Part shown: piece by piece, positions 1-7,700 of the stretch
How positions within the stretch are numbered: position 1 is the stretch's first letter
Layout of the letters: each line of letters starts with the position of its first letter
Position numbers and translations under genes: made by a program
Assembly: GCA_937980205.1 (NCBI GenBank)
Contig: CALJKW010000021.1
Span: 1-64,000, forward strand
From: an uncultured Myxococcales bacterium
Lineage (GTDB): Bacteria; Myxococcota; Myxococcia; Myxococcales; Myxococcaceae
Direction: 5' to 3'
Length of the DNA: 64,000 nucleotides
The notes under the pieces: generated by a model
Databases searched by the model: none
Told to the model about the DNA's origin: nothing
The model's input: the letters and a program-made list of their open reading frames with translations, nothing else

Positions 1-144
1 CAGCAGGAGGCAGCGCAGGCGGTGCAGCAGGAGGCAGCGCAGGCGGTGCAGCAGGAGGCAGCGCAGGCGGTGCAGCAGGCGGTAGCGCGGGCGGTGCAGC
101 CGGAGGCAGCGCAGGCGGTGCAGCGGGCGGCAGCGGCGGCGGCC
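1..144 (+). repeat. 24-bp tandem repeat encoding an Ala/Gly/Ser linker
   Basis: Six 24-base units beginning at bases 1, 25, 49, 73, 97 and 121. The first three are identical (cagcaggaggcagcgcaggc followed by ggtg), the fourth and fifth carry a few changes and the sixth is degenerate. In the frame of the CAP protein each unit encodes AAGGSAGG, so it is a coding minisatellite that can change copy number without shifting the frame. The array continues off the left edge. Confidence 0.9.
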
Positions 145-1025
145 CCATCGCGGATGGCGGCACGTACGGCGTCCCGCAGATGGGCTACCCCAGCTGGCGC
201 GAGCGGACGATCCAGGTCCTCACGAACGCGGTGCGCATCTCGCCCGTCCCGTACAAGGCGTCGCTCGTCTACTCGTCGTTCTCTCCGTCGCTGAACGTGA
301 GCACGGTCCTGGACCCTGCGGTGTACCCGCCGCAGCCGCCGCTCTTCTACGACTTCAACCTGAACCGGGCCGCGCGCCAGCACTCGCAGGAGATGGCGGA
401 CCTGAACTACTTCTCACACAACTCCGCCGACGGCGGCAGCTTCGCGATGCGCGTGCGCCAGTACTACACGGCGTCGACCACCATCGGCGAGAACATCGCC
501 GCAGGCACGCACGGCAGCGAATTGCGCGCGATGCACCAGTGGCTGTGCGACGCGGTGAACAACGTGTGCTGCGTCGACGGCCAGTCCTGCGACGGTCACC
601 GGCGCGGCATCATGAACGGCAACTTCCGGGCGCTCGGCGTCGGCTACGGCTTCAGCTCGACGTCGACGTACGACCACTACTGGACCCAGGACTTCGGCGG
701 AGTCGCGCCGCAGCCGCAGCCGCCGCTCGTGGACGGCACGCACTTCCTCTCGGGCTCGGCCCAGACGCGCTTCATCGCGAACTACTACGCGACGACCGCG
801 GCACAGAACGTCTCGGTGGTGATCGACGGGCTCGCGATGACCATGGCGGTCGACCTCGGCTCCAGCTCGCGCGGGACCTGGTTCGTGCTCACGTCGCGCG
901 GCACCGCCTGCCGCTCGTACTACTTCCTCGCGACCACAAGCGCGGGCGTGACCTGGCGGTACCCGGCGAGGGGCGTGTTCCGCACGCGCGGCGAAGGCAC
1001 GTGCACCGAAGAGTACGTGCCCTGA
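1..1025 (+). CDS. Secreted CAP-domain (SCP/PR-1-like) protein, 5' end off the window
   Basis: The open frame (codons beginning at base 3) enters from the left edge and stops with TGA at 1023-1025, so the N-terminus and presumed secretion signal are missing. The first ~45 visible residues are an Ala/Gly/Ser-only linker made of an 8-residue repeat (AAGGSAGG), followed by a CAP domain. Family landmarks are visible: an early ARQHSQEMADLNYFSH segment, a central GENIAAG motif, a Cys-rich stretch with HRRGIMNGNFRALGVGY, and YWTQDFG. An ATG at 180 is in frame but lies inside the continuous reading frame, so it is not the true start. CAP proteins are extracellular and of varied function, so no activity is claimed. 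The linker plus secreted domain is a common layout of myxobacterial surface proteins. Confidence 0.85.
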   Translation, partial: AGGSAGGAAGGSAGGAAGGSAGGAAGGSAGGAAGGSAGGAAGGSGGGPIADGGTYGVPQMGYPSWRERTIQVLTNAVRISPVPYKASLVYSSFSPSLNVSTVLDPAVYPPQPPLFYDFNLNRAARQHSQEMADLNYFSHNSADGGSFAMRVRQYYTASTTIGENIAAGTHGSELRAMHQWLCDAVNNVCCVDGQSCDGHRRGIMNGNFRALGVGYGFSSTSTYDHYWTQDFGGVAPQPQPPLVDGTHFLSGSAQTRFIANYYATTAAQNVSVVIDGLAMTMAVDLGSSSRGTWFVLTSRGTACRSYYFLATTSAGVTWRYPARGVFRTRGEGTCTEEYVP

Positions 1026-1123
1026 GGCCAGTCCTCCGCGTGCGCCAGCGGCTGCGGAGTCGGCAGGTCCACGACGCCTTCGAAGTCCGGCGGCGGCAAG
1101 ACGATGGGCGGCCGGCGCTTCAT
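920..1123 (-). CDS. Possible small protein coupled to the cytochrome-like lipoprotein gene
   Basis: A 67-codon frame on the minus strand starts with an ATG overlapping the TGA of the upstream cytochrome-like gene (ATGA at 1123-1120), which suggests translational coupling. Codons in the part outside any other gene (1026-1119) are strongly G/C at third positions, as in real genes here. It begins MKRRPPIVLPPPDFEG and is Pro-rich, with no recognised domain, signal peptide or membrane segment. Its 3' third overlaps the end of the CAP gene tail-to-tail by 106 bases, which counts against it. No function can be assigned. Confidence 0.35.
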   Translation of the reverse strand: MKRRPPIVLPPPDFEGVVDLPTPQPLAHAEDWPQGTYSSVHVPSPRVRNTPLAGYRQVTPALVVARK

Positions 1124-1515
1124 TGCAGGTCTCCGCATGCGCCGGCGGGCAGGCCCTGAGCGATCCAGTCGAGCAGCAGCGTGCGCTCGGCCGCCGAGAG
1201 TTGCCGGCTCTCGAGCCGCGGTGGCATCGGCGCCCCGGTCGTCCCCGACACCCGCCCGGCGATCTTCTCGCTCATCGCGATCATCTCGGTGCGCGTCCGG
1301 AACGCCGGGATGTTCGGCGGCGAGCCCATGTGGCAGCGCGCGCAGGCCGCCTGCATCACGTCGCGCACGTCGCAGGGAAGGCCGGTGAGGGCAGGCTGCT
1401 GTTGCGGCGGCGGTTGCTGCATCGGCCGCTCGGGAGCGGCGACGGCGAGGCCGGTCTCGAGCTCCTCCGCGGGCCCGCAGGCGGTGACGACCAGGATCAG
1501 CAGCGCGCGTTTCAT
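1120..1515 (-). CDS. Small lipoprotein with a c-type cytochrome haem motif
   Basis: 131 residues. The start chosen is the ATG at 1515 because it opens a lipoprotein signal (MKRALLILVVTAC, lipobox Cys13). A Pro/Gln-rich linker follows, then a short domain with one CxxCH haem-attachment motif (CARCH, Cys58, Cys61, His62) followed by MGSPPNIPAF. The C-terminal part (ERTLLLDWIAQGLPAG) resembles Planctomycete-type cytochrome c / haem-binding domains of secreted lipoproteins. A membrane-tethered periplasmic electron-transfer or haem protein is the natural reading; its partner is unknown. It is divergent from the LysR-type regulator at 1595, which may control it. Confidence 0.75.
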   Translation of the reverse strand: MKRALLILVVTACGPAEELETGLAVAAPERPMQQPPPQQQPALTGLPCDVRDVMQAACARCHMGSPPNIPAFRTRTEMIAMSEKIAGRVSGTTGAPMPPRLESRQLSAAERTLLLDWIAQGLPAGACGDLQ

Positions 1516-1594
1516 GACGGCATTGTCGCCACCGCCATGAAGAAGAAAATCGATATGTTTTGAACACGAGCGTAAAGGCGTGGCATACGAAGCC

Positions 1595-2485
1595 ATGCTC
1601 CCTCCGCTCGACTCGCTGCGGTGCTTCACCGAGGCGGCGCGGCTGCTGAACTTCCGCGCGGCCTCGCGCGTGGTGGCGCTCACTCCCGCCGCGCTGGGGC
1701 AGCGCATCAAGCAGCTCGAGGACATCGTGGGTCGCCCGCTGTTCACGCGGACGAGCCGGAAGGTCGTGCTCACCGAGGCGGGCCTCGCCTTCCTTCCCTA
1801 CGCGCGCGACGCGATCTCGGCGGCCGAGCGCTGCCTGCAGGCTGGGCGCGGCGAGGTCGGCCCGGTGCCACAGGAGGTCGTGATCGGCACGCGGCACGAG
1901 CTGGGCATGTCGTGGGTCGTGCCGATGCTGCCGCTGCTGCGCAAGAACCACCCGGGAGTGACGTTCCACGTCTACTTCGGCTCGGGCAACGATCTGCTCG
2001 TTCGCGTCCGTGCGCTCGACGTGCACTGCGCCGTCGGCTCGATGCGCGTGGGCGATCCCATCATCGCGACGGTGCCGCTGCACCCCGAGCGCTACGCGCT
2101 GGTCGCGAGCCCGAAGCTGCTCAAGGCCAGGCCCGTGCGCTCGGCCGCCGACTGCGTCGAGCACACGCTGTTCGACGTGAACCTCGGCATGCCGCTGTTC
2201 AGCTACCTGCGCGACGCCGCCGGTGGAGCCGCCTTCCGCTTCAAGCAGACCATCGCGATGGGAACCATCGCCTCGGTCCGAGAGCTCGTGCTCTGGGGCG
2301 AAGGGCTCGCCGTGCTGCCCGAGTACCTCGTCGAGCCCGACCTGCGCGCGAAGCGGCTGCAGCGCGTGCTGCCGAAGCAGCCGATTCAGCAAGACTGGTT
2401 TCGGCTCTACTTCCGGGAAGACGACCCCCGCAGGGCGTTGTTCGAGTCTTTTGCGCAGACGATGCGAACGCAGACGCCGCGATGA
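1595..2485 (+). CDS. LysR-family transcriptional regulator
   Basis: About 296 residues, normal for LysR-type regulators. The N-terminus (LPPLDSLRCFTEAARLLNF) is the winged helix-turn-helix domain, with the family pattern ALGQRIKQLE and GRPLFTRTSRKVVLTEAG. The rest is a periplasmic-binding-protein-like effector domain, closest in style to the GcvA subgroup. The ATG at 1595 fits homologue N-termini; an in-frame GTG at 1580 would add five residues but has its AAAGG only one base upstream. Neither start has an ideal ribosome site. It is divergent from the cytochrome-like lipoprotein, and LysR regulators often control the divergent gene, so that is the first candidate target (inference). Confidence 0.9.
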   Translation: MLPPLDSLRCFTEAARLLNFRAASRVVALTPAALGQRIKQLEDIVGRPLFTRTSRKVVLTEAGLAFLPYARDAISAAERCLQAGRGEVGPVPQEVVIGTRHELGMSWVVPMLPLLRKNHPGVTFHVYFGSGNDLLVRVRALDVHCAVGSMRVGDPIIATVPLHPERYALVASPKLLKARPVRSAADCVEHTLFDVNLGMPLFSYLRDAAGGAAFRFKQTIAMGTIASVRELVLWGEGLAVLPEYLVEPDLRAKRLQRVLPKQPIQQDWFRLYFREDDPRRALFESFAQTMRTQTPR

Positions 2486-2994
2486 GCCCGAAGACGTCGA
2501 ACCTGTTCCCGATCCTCGTGGCCGCGGCGCTCGGCGCGTGCGGAGCGTTGGGGCTCGTCATCGGGGTCGCGCTGCCGGCGTACCTTCGCCACCAGGCGAG
2601 GTCGAAGCAGACGGCGTGCAAGACGGCGCTCAAGGAGGCGTACGTCGCCGAGAAGGCGTACTTCCTGGAGAAGGACCTCTACTCCGAGAACCCGAGCGTG
2701 ATCGGGCTGGGCGCGTCGTCGGTGCTGCGCGTGTTCGGACCTTCGGCCGCCCAGGACACGCCGGATCCGGTCGCCGAGGCGGTTCACGCGCACGTCAACG
2801 GACGGCTCGGCGTGTCGGGCCACTGTCCGAAGTGCGACGTCACCATCGGCTGCGGCACGAACATCGATACGGATCCGGAGGTGGACGTCTGGTCCATCTC
2901 CACCGCCGATCGCACGTCCGCTGGCGGCAAGCGCATTCCAGCCGGTGTCCCGTACAACGACTTCGACGATCTCACCGACGCTGCAGGCGAGTAG
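2482..2994 (+). CDS. Type IV pilin-like protein without a clear prepilin cleavage site
   Basis: 170 residues, ATG overlapping the LysR stop (ATGA at 2482-2485), so probably translated from the same mRNA. After a short N-terminus there is one hydrophobic segment (about residues 9-33), then AYLRHQARSKQTACKTALK and EAYVAEKAYFLEKDLYSEN, which match the helix of bacterial PilA-type pilins, including the AEKAYF element common in myxobacterial pilin-like proteins. The C-terminal part has Cys pairs (GHCPKCD, GCG). The Gly-Phe-x-x-x-Glu prepilin peptidase site is not seen; the segment before the hydrophobic stretch is KTSNLFPIL. It may be a degenerate minor pilin or a membrane-anchored pilin-derived protein. 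Confidence 0.6.
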   Translation: MSPKTSNLFPILVAAALGACGALGLVIGVALPAYLRHQARSKQTACKTALKEAYVAEKAYFLEKDLYSENPSVIGLGASSVLRVFGPSAAQDTPDPVAEAVHAHVNGRLGVSGHCPKCDVTIGCGTNIDTDPEVDVWSISTADRTSAGGKRIPAGVPYNDFDDLTDAAGE

Positions 2995-3045
2995 CAGCAC
3001 GGCTCCGCAGTGGCGCCGGTTTCGCGCGGAGCGAACGGAGGCGTG

Positions 3046-4125
3046 CTACCCAAGCGGCGCCGCGAGCTGCCACCCCTCCGCCAGCCACGCATCCACCGCT
3101 GCCAGCGCGTGCGCCAGGCGCTCATCGCGAGGCCCGCGCAGCCACCGCCACGAGTGGCCGGCTTCGGTCAGCCGCTGCACGAACACGTCGGTCATCCACC
3201 GCCTGAGGTGCTCGCCGTCTCGCAGACCGTCCTGCTCGAACGGCACGTCGTCGGGGTGCGTGAGCAGATAGCGGCGGCCGTGCGGCGCAGCGGCGAAGGC
3301 CTCGACGGGCGCCGAGCGCCGCCCCAGGTACCGTTCGTGCCAGACCCCCGTCGCGAAGGCGTCGGTGTCGCAGATGAGGACGGGGGCTCCACGCCGCGCT
3401 GCCGCGTCTTCGCGCGCCTGCTGCGTGCGCGCGACGGCCACGAAGTCGTCGCTGCTCCACTGCAGCGCCTCCATCGGCGCATCCGGTCGCTCGCGCCGCA
3501 GCGCCGCGAGCTTCTCCACCGTGTACTCGCGCCCGTACTCCGCGACGTGAAGCGTCGGGGCGAACGCAGCGCCGCGCGCGGTCAGCCGCCCTGCGAGCGC
3601 CTCGGCGAGCGTGCTCTTGCCCGTCGACTCGGCGCCGACGATGACGAGCCTGCGCGCGAACCAGGCGCGCACGCACGGAGCGAGGCGCCGCCAGTGCGCG
3701 ACGGGATCTCTGCGAACGGCGGTACCCGACACCGGCGCGCCCGCCCGCGGCGGATCGACGCTCACGTGCCGTGCGGCGAGCCGGCGCGCCAGCTCTTCGC
3801 CGTACGCCTCCGAGGTGAAGACGGCGTCGACGCGCTCGCCCTGCAGCGCCTCGCGCATGATCGCCACGTGCGCCTCCCAGACGCCGTCGTCTTCGTAGTC
3901 GACCGGCACGTCGTCCATCGTGCCGAGGACGCGCACGTGCGGAGTCGCGGCGTGAATCTCGCGCACCCAGGCGACGCGGTCCGCGAGCGGAATCGACTCG
4001 ACCGTCGCGGCCATCACCAGCACGGTGACCCGCTCGCTCTGCTCGGCCGCTGCGCGCACGAGCAGCGCATGGCCCTCGTGCGGCGGGTAGAACTTGCCGA
4101 TGACGAGGCCGTGGCGCGCCTTCAC
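3046..4125 (-). CDS. nadR: Bifunctional NMN adenylyltransferase / ribosylnicotinamide kinase NadR
   Basis: 359 residues from a GTG start that overlaps the pnuC stop (GTGA at 4125-4122). The N-terminal nucleotidyltransferase domain has GKFYPPHEGH (HxGH at His16-His19) and SGTAVRRDP, the usual SGTxxR-type motif near residue 133. The C-terminal kinase domain has a Walker A GAESTGKS at residues 164-171. Together they phosphorylate nicotinamide riboside and adenylate NMN to NAD+. There is no N-terminal helix-turn-helix, so unlike the enterobacterial NadR this is a purely enzymatic form. Coupling to PnuC, the riboside importer, makes a two-gene salvage unit. Confidence 0.92.
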   Translation of the reverse strand: MKARHGLVIGKFYPPHEGHALLVRAAAEQSERVTVLVMAATVESIPLADRVAWVREIHAATPHVRVLGTMDDVPVDYEDDGVWEAHVAIMREALQGERVDAVFTSEAYGEELARRLAARHVSVDPPRAGAPVSGTAVRRDPVAHWRRLAPCVRAWFARRLVIVGAESTGKSTLAEALAGRLTARGAAFAPTLHVAEYGREYTVEKLAALRRERPDAPMEALQWSSDDFVAVARTQQAREDAAARRGAPVLICDTDAFATGVWHERYLGRRSAPVEAFAAAPHGRRYLLTHPDDVPFEQDGLRDGEHLRRWMTDVFVQRLTEAGHSWRWLRGPRDERLAHALAAVDAWLAEGWQLAAPLG

Positions 4126-4742
4126 GCCGCCGCCCTCGCGAGTGACCGCCGCCAGTCCCGCAGGCCCTTCACGCACAGCGCGAGGAACACGACGTAGAGC
4201 AGGGCGGTCGGGTACAGGCCGCGGCTCAGGTAGAGCGGCACGCTGATGACGTCGACCGAGATCCACACCCACCACGACTCGAGCAGCTTGTGCGCCTGGC
4301 CGTAGGTCGCGACGAGGCTCAGCGTCAGCACCAGCGAATCCCACAGCGGCACGGGAGAGTCCGTGAAGCGGGAGAGCAGAAACGTCGCGAGCGCGGTCGA
4401 CGGCACCGCGAGCCCGCCCATCACCCACCACTCGCGCGGCCGCGTCCGGCGCACCGGCAGCGGCGCGTCTCGAGAGGGCCCCCGGCGCACCCAGACGCTC
4501 CAGCCGTAGATGCCGAGCACGAAGAAGATGCCCTGCAGGGTCGCGTCGGCGTACAGCCGCGAGTGGAAGAACAGCACCGCCCAGAAGACGTTGTTCAAGA
4601 GCCCGAGCGGCCAGTTGAGCACGTGCTGCCGCGCGACGAGGTACACGCACGCGGCGCCGGTGAGGTCGCCGAGCACCTCGCTCCAGCGCACGTCGACGCC
4701 GAAGAGCTGAAACGCCGGCTGCTGCAGCGAGTCGAGGATCAC
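4122..4742 (-). CDS. pnuC: Nicotinamide riboside transporter PnuC
   Basis: 206 residues with about seven hydrophobic segments, the usual PnuC size. Recognisable family features are NWPLGLLNNVFW after the first helices, the central GIYGWSVWVRR, and the late WWVWISVDVISVPLY with its conserved Trp/Asp. PnuC carries nicotinamide riboside across the inner membrane by facilitated diffusion, driven by trapping through NadR, which is encoded immediately downstream. It begins 13 bases after the stop of the alpha-2-macroglobulin gene on the same strand, so it may be read through from that gene; no separate promoter was identified. Confidence 0.9.
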   Translation of the reverse strand: MILDSLQQPAFQLFGVDVRWSEVLGDLTGAACVYLVARQHVLNWPLGLLNNVFWAVLFFHSRLYADATLQGIFFVLGIYGWSVWVRRGPSRDAPLPVRRTRPREWWVMGGLAVPSTALATFLLSRFTDSPVPLWDSLVLTLSLVATYGQAHKLLESWWVWISVDVISVPLYLSRGLYPTALLYVVFLALCVKGLRDWRRSLARAAA

Positions 4743-4755
4743 GCTGGCGCTGTCT

Positions 4756-7700
4756 TCAGCGACCCACCAGGTTCGCCTCGGGAGCGTCGCGCACCTCGAA
4801 GCGCATCTCGTCGCTGGTGGCCTGAATCTCCGGCGCGTACATGGCTTCGGCGCGGGCGGGCAGGGCGGCGAACTTGCCCGGCACCTCGGCGCGCAGCTCG
4901 TACGAGAGCTTCGTGACGCCGACCGGGATCGCCTGGAGGAACATCGCCACGCGATCGGTGCGCAGCTCCGCGTGCGCGCACTGGTAGTTGCACACCTCGG
5001 GCCCGCTCTTGAGCATCACGGCCTCGAGCCCGGCGGGCTTCAGGTCCTCGATCATCACGAACTCGACGGCCTTGTTGGCCTTCACCTCGAGGTCGACGCG
5101 AACGCGCGTGCCGGACTCGAGCGGCATGCCGTATTCGGTCGGCGCCGCCGACGGCTCGGTCGAGGGCTTGCCGATGAGCGTGTACTTGCGCGTGACCACG
5201 ACGTCGCCGCCGACGCCCTTGATGAAGTCGTTCTGGTTGAACACGTCGAGCGTCGCGGCGAAGTAGCCCGTCGCGGCGCCTCCGTCCTTGCGGACCTCGA
5301 CGACGTTCTTCCCCGCCTTGAACGCAGCGTCCTCGAGCACGATGGGCGCGGTGAGGTCGATGCCGCCCTTCGTGAACGCGAGCCGCTTCATCTCGCGGCC
5401 GTTCACGAGCACCACGAAGGCGCCGCTGCGGTTGCTCGCCTCCTCACGGCGCGCGAGATCCGACAGCGCGTAGATCGCGAACGCCGTGTCGCGCGTGGTG
5501 CGCCACTTGCCGCCGTTGCGGCGCAGCACCAGGAAGTCGGTGAGCGGCTTGATGTTCGGGCTCTTCAGGTCGTACCGCGCCATCGCCATCAGCGTGTACG
5601 CGGTGGCCTCGATCGCCGCGGAGGTGCTCCACGCGTCGTTCACCTCGCCGACCGCCGCGTCGGGCCGCGACGCCGCAGCCTTCACGACGTCGTCGAGGTT
5701 CTCCACCGCGATGCGCGCGCGCGCGTCTTTCGCGGCCAGCAGCGCGAGCGCGACGAGCGCCCGGCCCCGCGGAGAGAGCTTCGTGCGCGCGCCGAACGCA
5801 AAGTCGAGCGCGGACTTCGGCGCGCCGCCCGTCGTCGCCAGCGCGTAGGTGATGAACGCCTGCGTCTCGGGCTCGTTGCGCGCCGCGCCCAGCACGTTCG
5901 TGAGGTACGCGCGCCCGCGCTCGAGCACCGCGCCGTCGATGGTCAGCCCCGCCTCGCGGCCCAGACCCAGGCCGTAGACGACGTACGCGCTCATCCACTT
6001 GTTCGTGTTGTCGGTCTGCCACCAGCCCCAGCCGCCGTCCGAGTGCTGGAACCCGTACAGGCGCTTGAGGCCCGCATCGACCATCGCGTCGAGGTCGGCC
6101 GGCACGCGCGTCGCCGGCAGGTTCAGGTCCTTCACCGCGCGCCGGGCGATCGCCGCCGGCACGAAGCGCGAGAGCGTCTGTTCGACGCAGCCGTACGGGT
6201 ACTGCGCGAGGTACGGCAGGCCGTCGAACATCACGGACAGCAGCGACGGCGACAGCGTCAGCTCGAAGCGCGTGGCCTTCGGGTTGCGCTTCTCCGGGAC
6301 GTCGAGCTCGAGCGTGAACTTGTCGGAGAGCCGGCCCGCGAACGCCTTTCGCTGCGCCGAGCCGTGGATCATCGACGGCAGCTTCCACTCCATGGCGTCG
6401 GCCAGGGGCCCGCTGCGCGCGACCGTCTTCACCGTGCGCTCGCCGATGTCGACGACCTGGAAGCGCACGTCGAACCGAACGTCTTCACCCGGGCCGACCT
6501 TCACGAGCTTCTGCGCCGGCCCCAGCGCCTTGAGGCCCGGCGCCAAGATCGAGACGTCGACGTCCGCCGCCTTGTCGAGCCGGCTCGAGACGATCGCCGA
6601 CAGCGTCACCTCGTCGCGCTCGGTGAAGAACCGCGGAGCCTGCAGCCGCACCATCAGCGGCTTCTCGGTGCGGATGTTGCCCTGGCCCACGCCGAGGTGC
6701 GGGCCGTTCGTGACCACGTACGCCGTCGCGCGCCACGACGTGAGCGAGTCCTTCAGCTTCACGTCCTGCTTCAGCGGCGCGCCGGCCTTGCCGGCGAGCG
6801 ACGCGAACCAGCCCGACGAGCTGCCGAAGTCGGTGCGCACCTTCACCGGCGCCGCGCCCGCGCCGGTGCCGAGCCCGCCGGCACCGGCCAGGTCGTCCAT
6901 CCCCGCGCCCGCGCCGGGCCCTGCCGCTTTGCGCTTCGCGCCCGAAGCCGAGGCGATCTCCTTGGCCGCCCCCATGTCCTTCTTCTCCTCCTGCACGCGC
7001 TCGGCGACGACCGGCGCGGCCATCGCGGCCGGCGCTTCGGGCTCGCCCCTCGCCCGGTCTTCATCGCGCGACGCCGAGTCGGTCGGCTTCGGCTCCGGCT
7101 GGGTCTGCGCGACGCCCTCCGGCCTCTGCTGCTGCGGCCGGCGGTACGTCTTCTGGTTCATCGTCGACGACGTCTGCACGCGCAGCTCGCGGCGCTTGCG
7201 GCCGAAGAACGAGAGGAAGTCGGTGCGCGCCGCCTCGATGGCGTACAGCGCCTCGTCGACGACCGTGACCGCGACCTCGCTGTCCGCCCCCTTCGGAGCG
7301 CCCGGCGCCTCGATGGTCACCGGCACACTGGTGCCCGGCTCGGTCGTGCCCTTCGCGAACGCGACCTTCACCGGCAGCTCGACCTCGCTGCCCTTCACGC
7401 GGATCTCGACCGCCGTCTGCAGCGCCGTGGCCTGCTCGAAGCGGAACACGTGCAGCCAGCTGTTCGGCGCCATGTCGGCCGCGAGCGGAATCTCGACGAA
7501 CTTCGCGCGGCCGTTCAGCGGCAGCGCCTTCACCCACTGCAGCCGCTCGTTCTCCACCGTCACCAGGACGTGGCCACCCGCCGTCGGCGTGACGACCAGC
7601 GCGCGCACCAGCTGGCCCACCTTGAGCGGCGCGGTGTCGGTGAACAGCTGGAAGCCGTAGCCCTCGGGCATCATCGGCTTCGCCTCGTTCGTCAGCCACA

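Noticed and set aside
1..144. Short direct repeats at the left edge as a possible CRISPR array
   Set aside because: Repeats are adjacent, without spacers, and encode an in-frame Ala/Gly/Ser linker.
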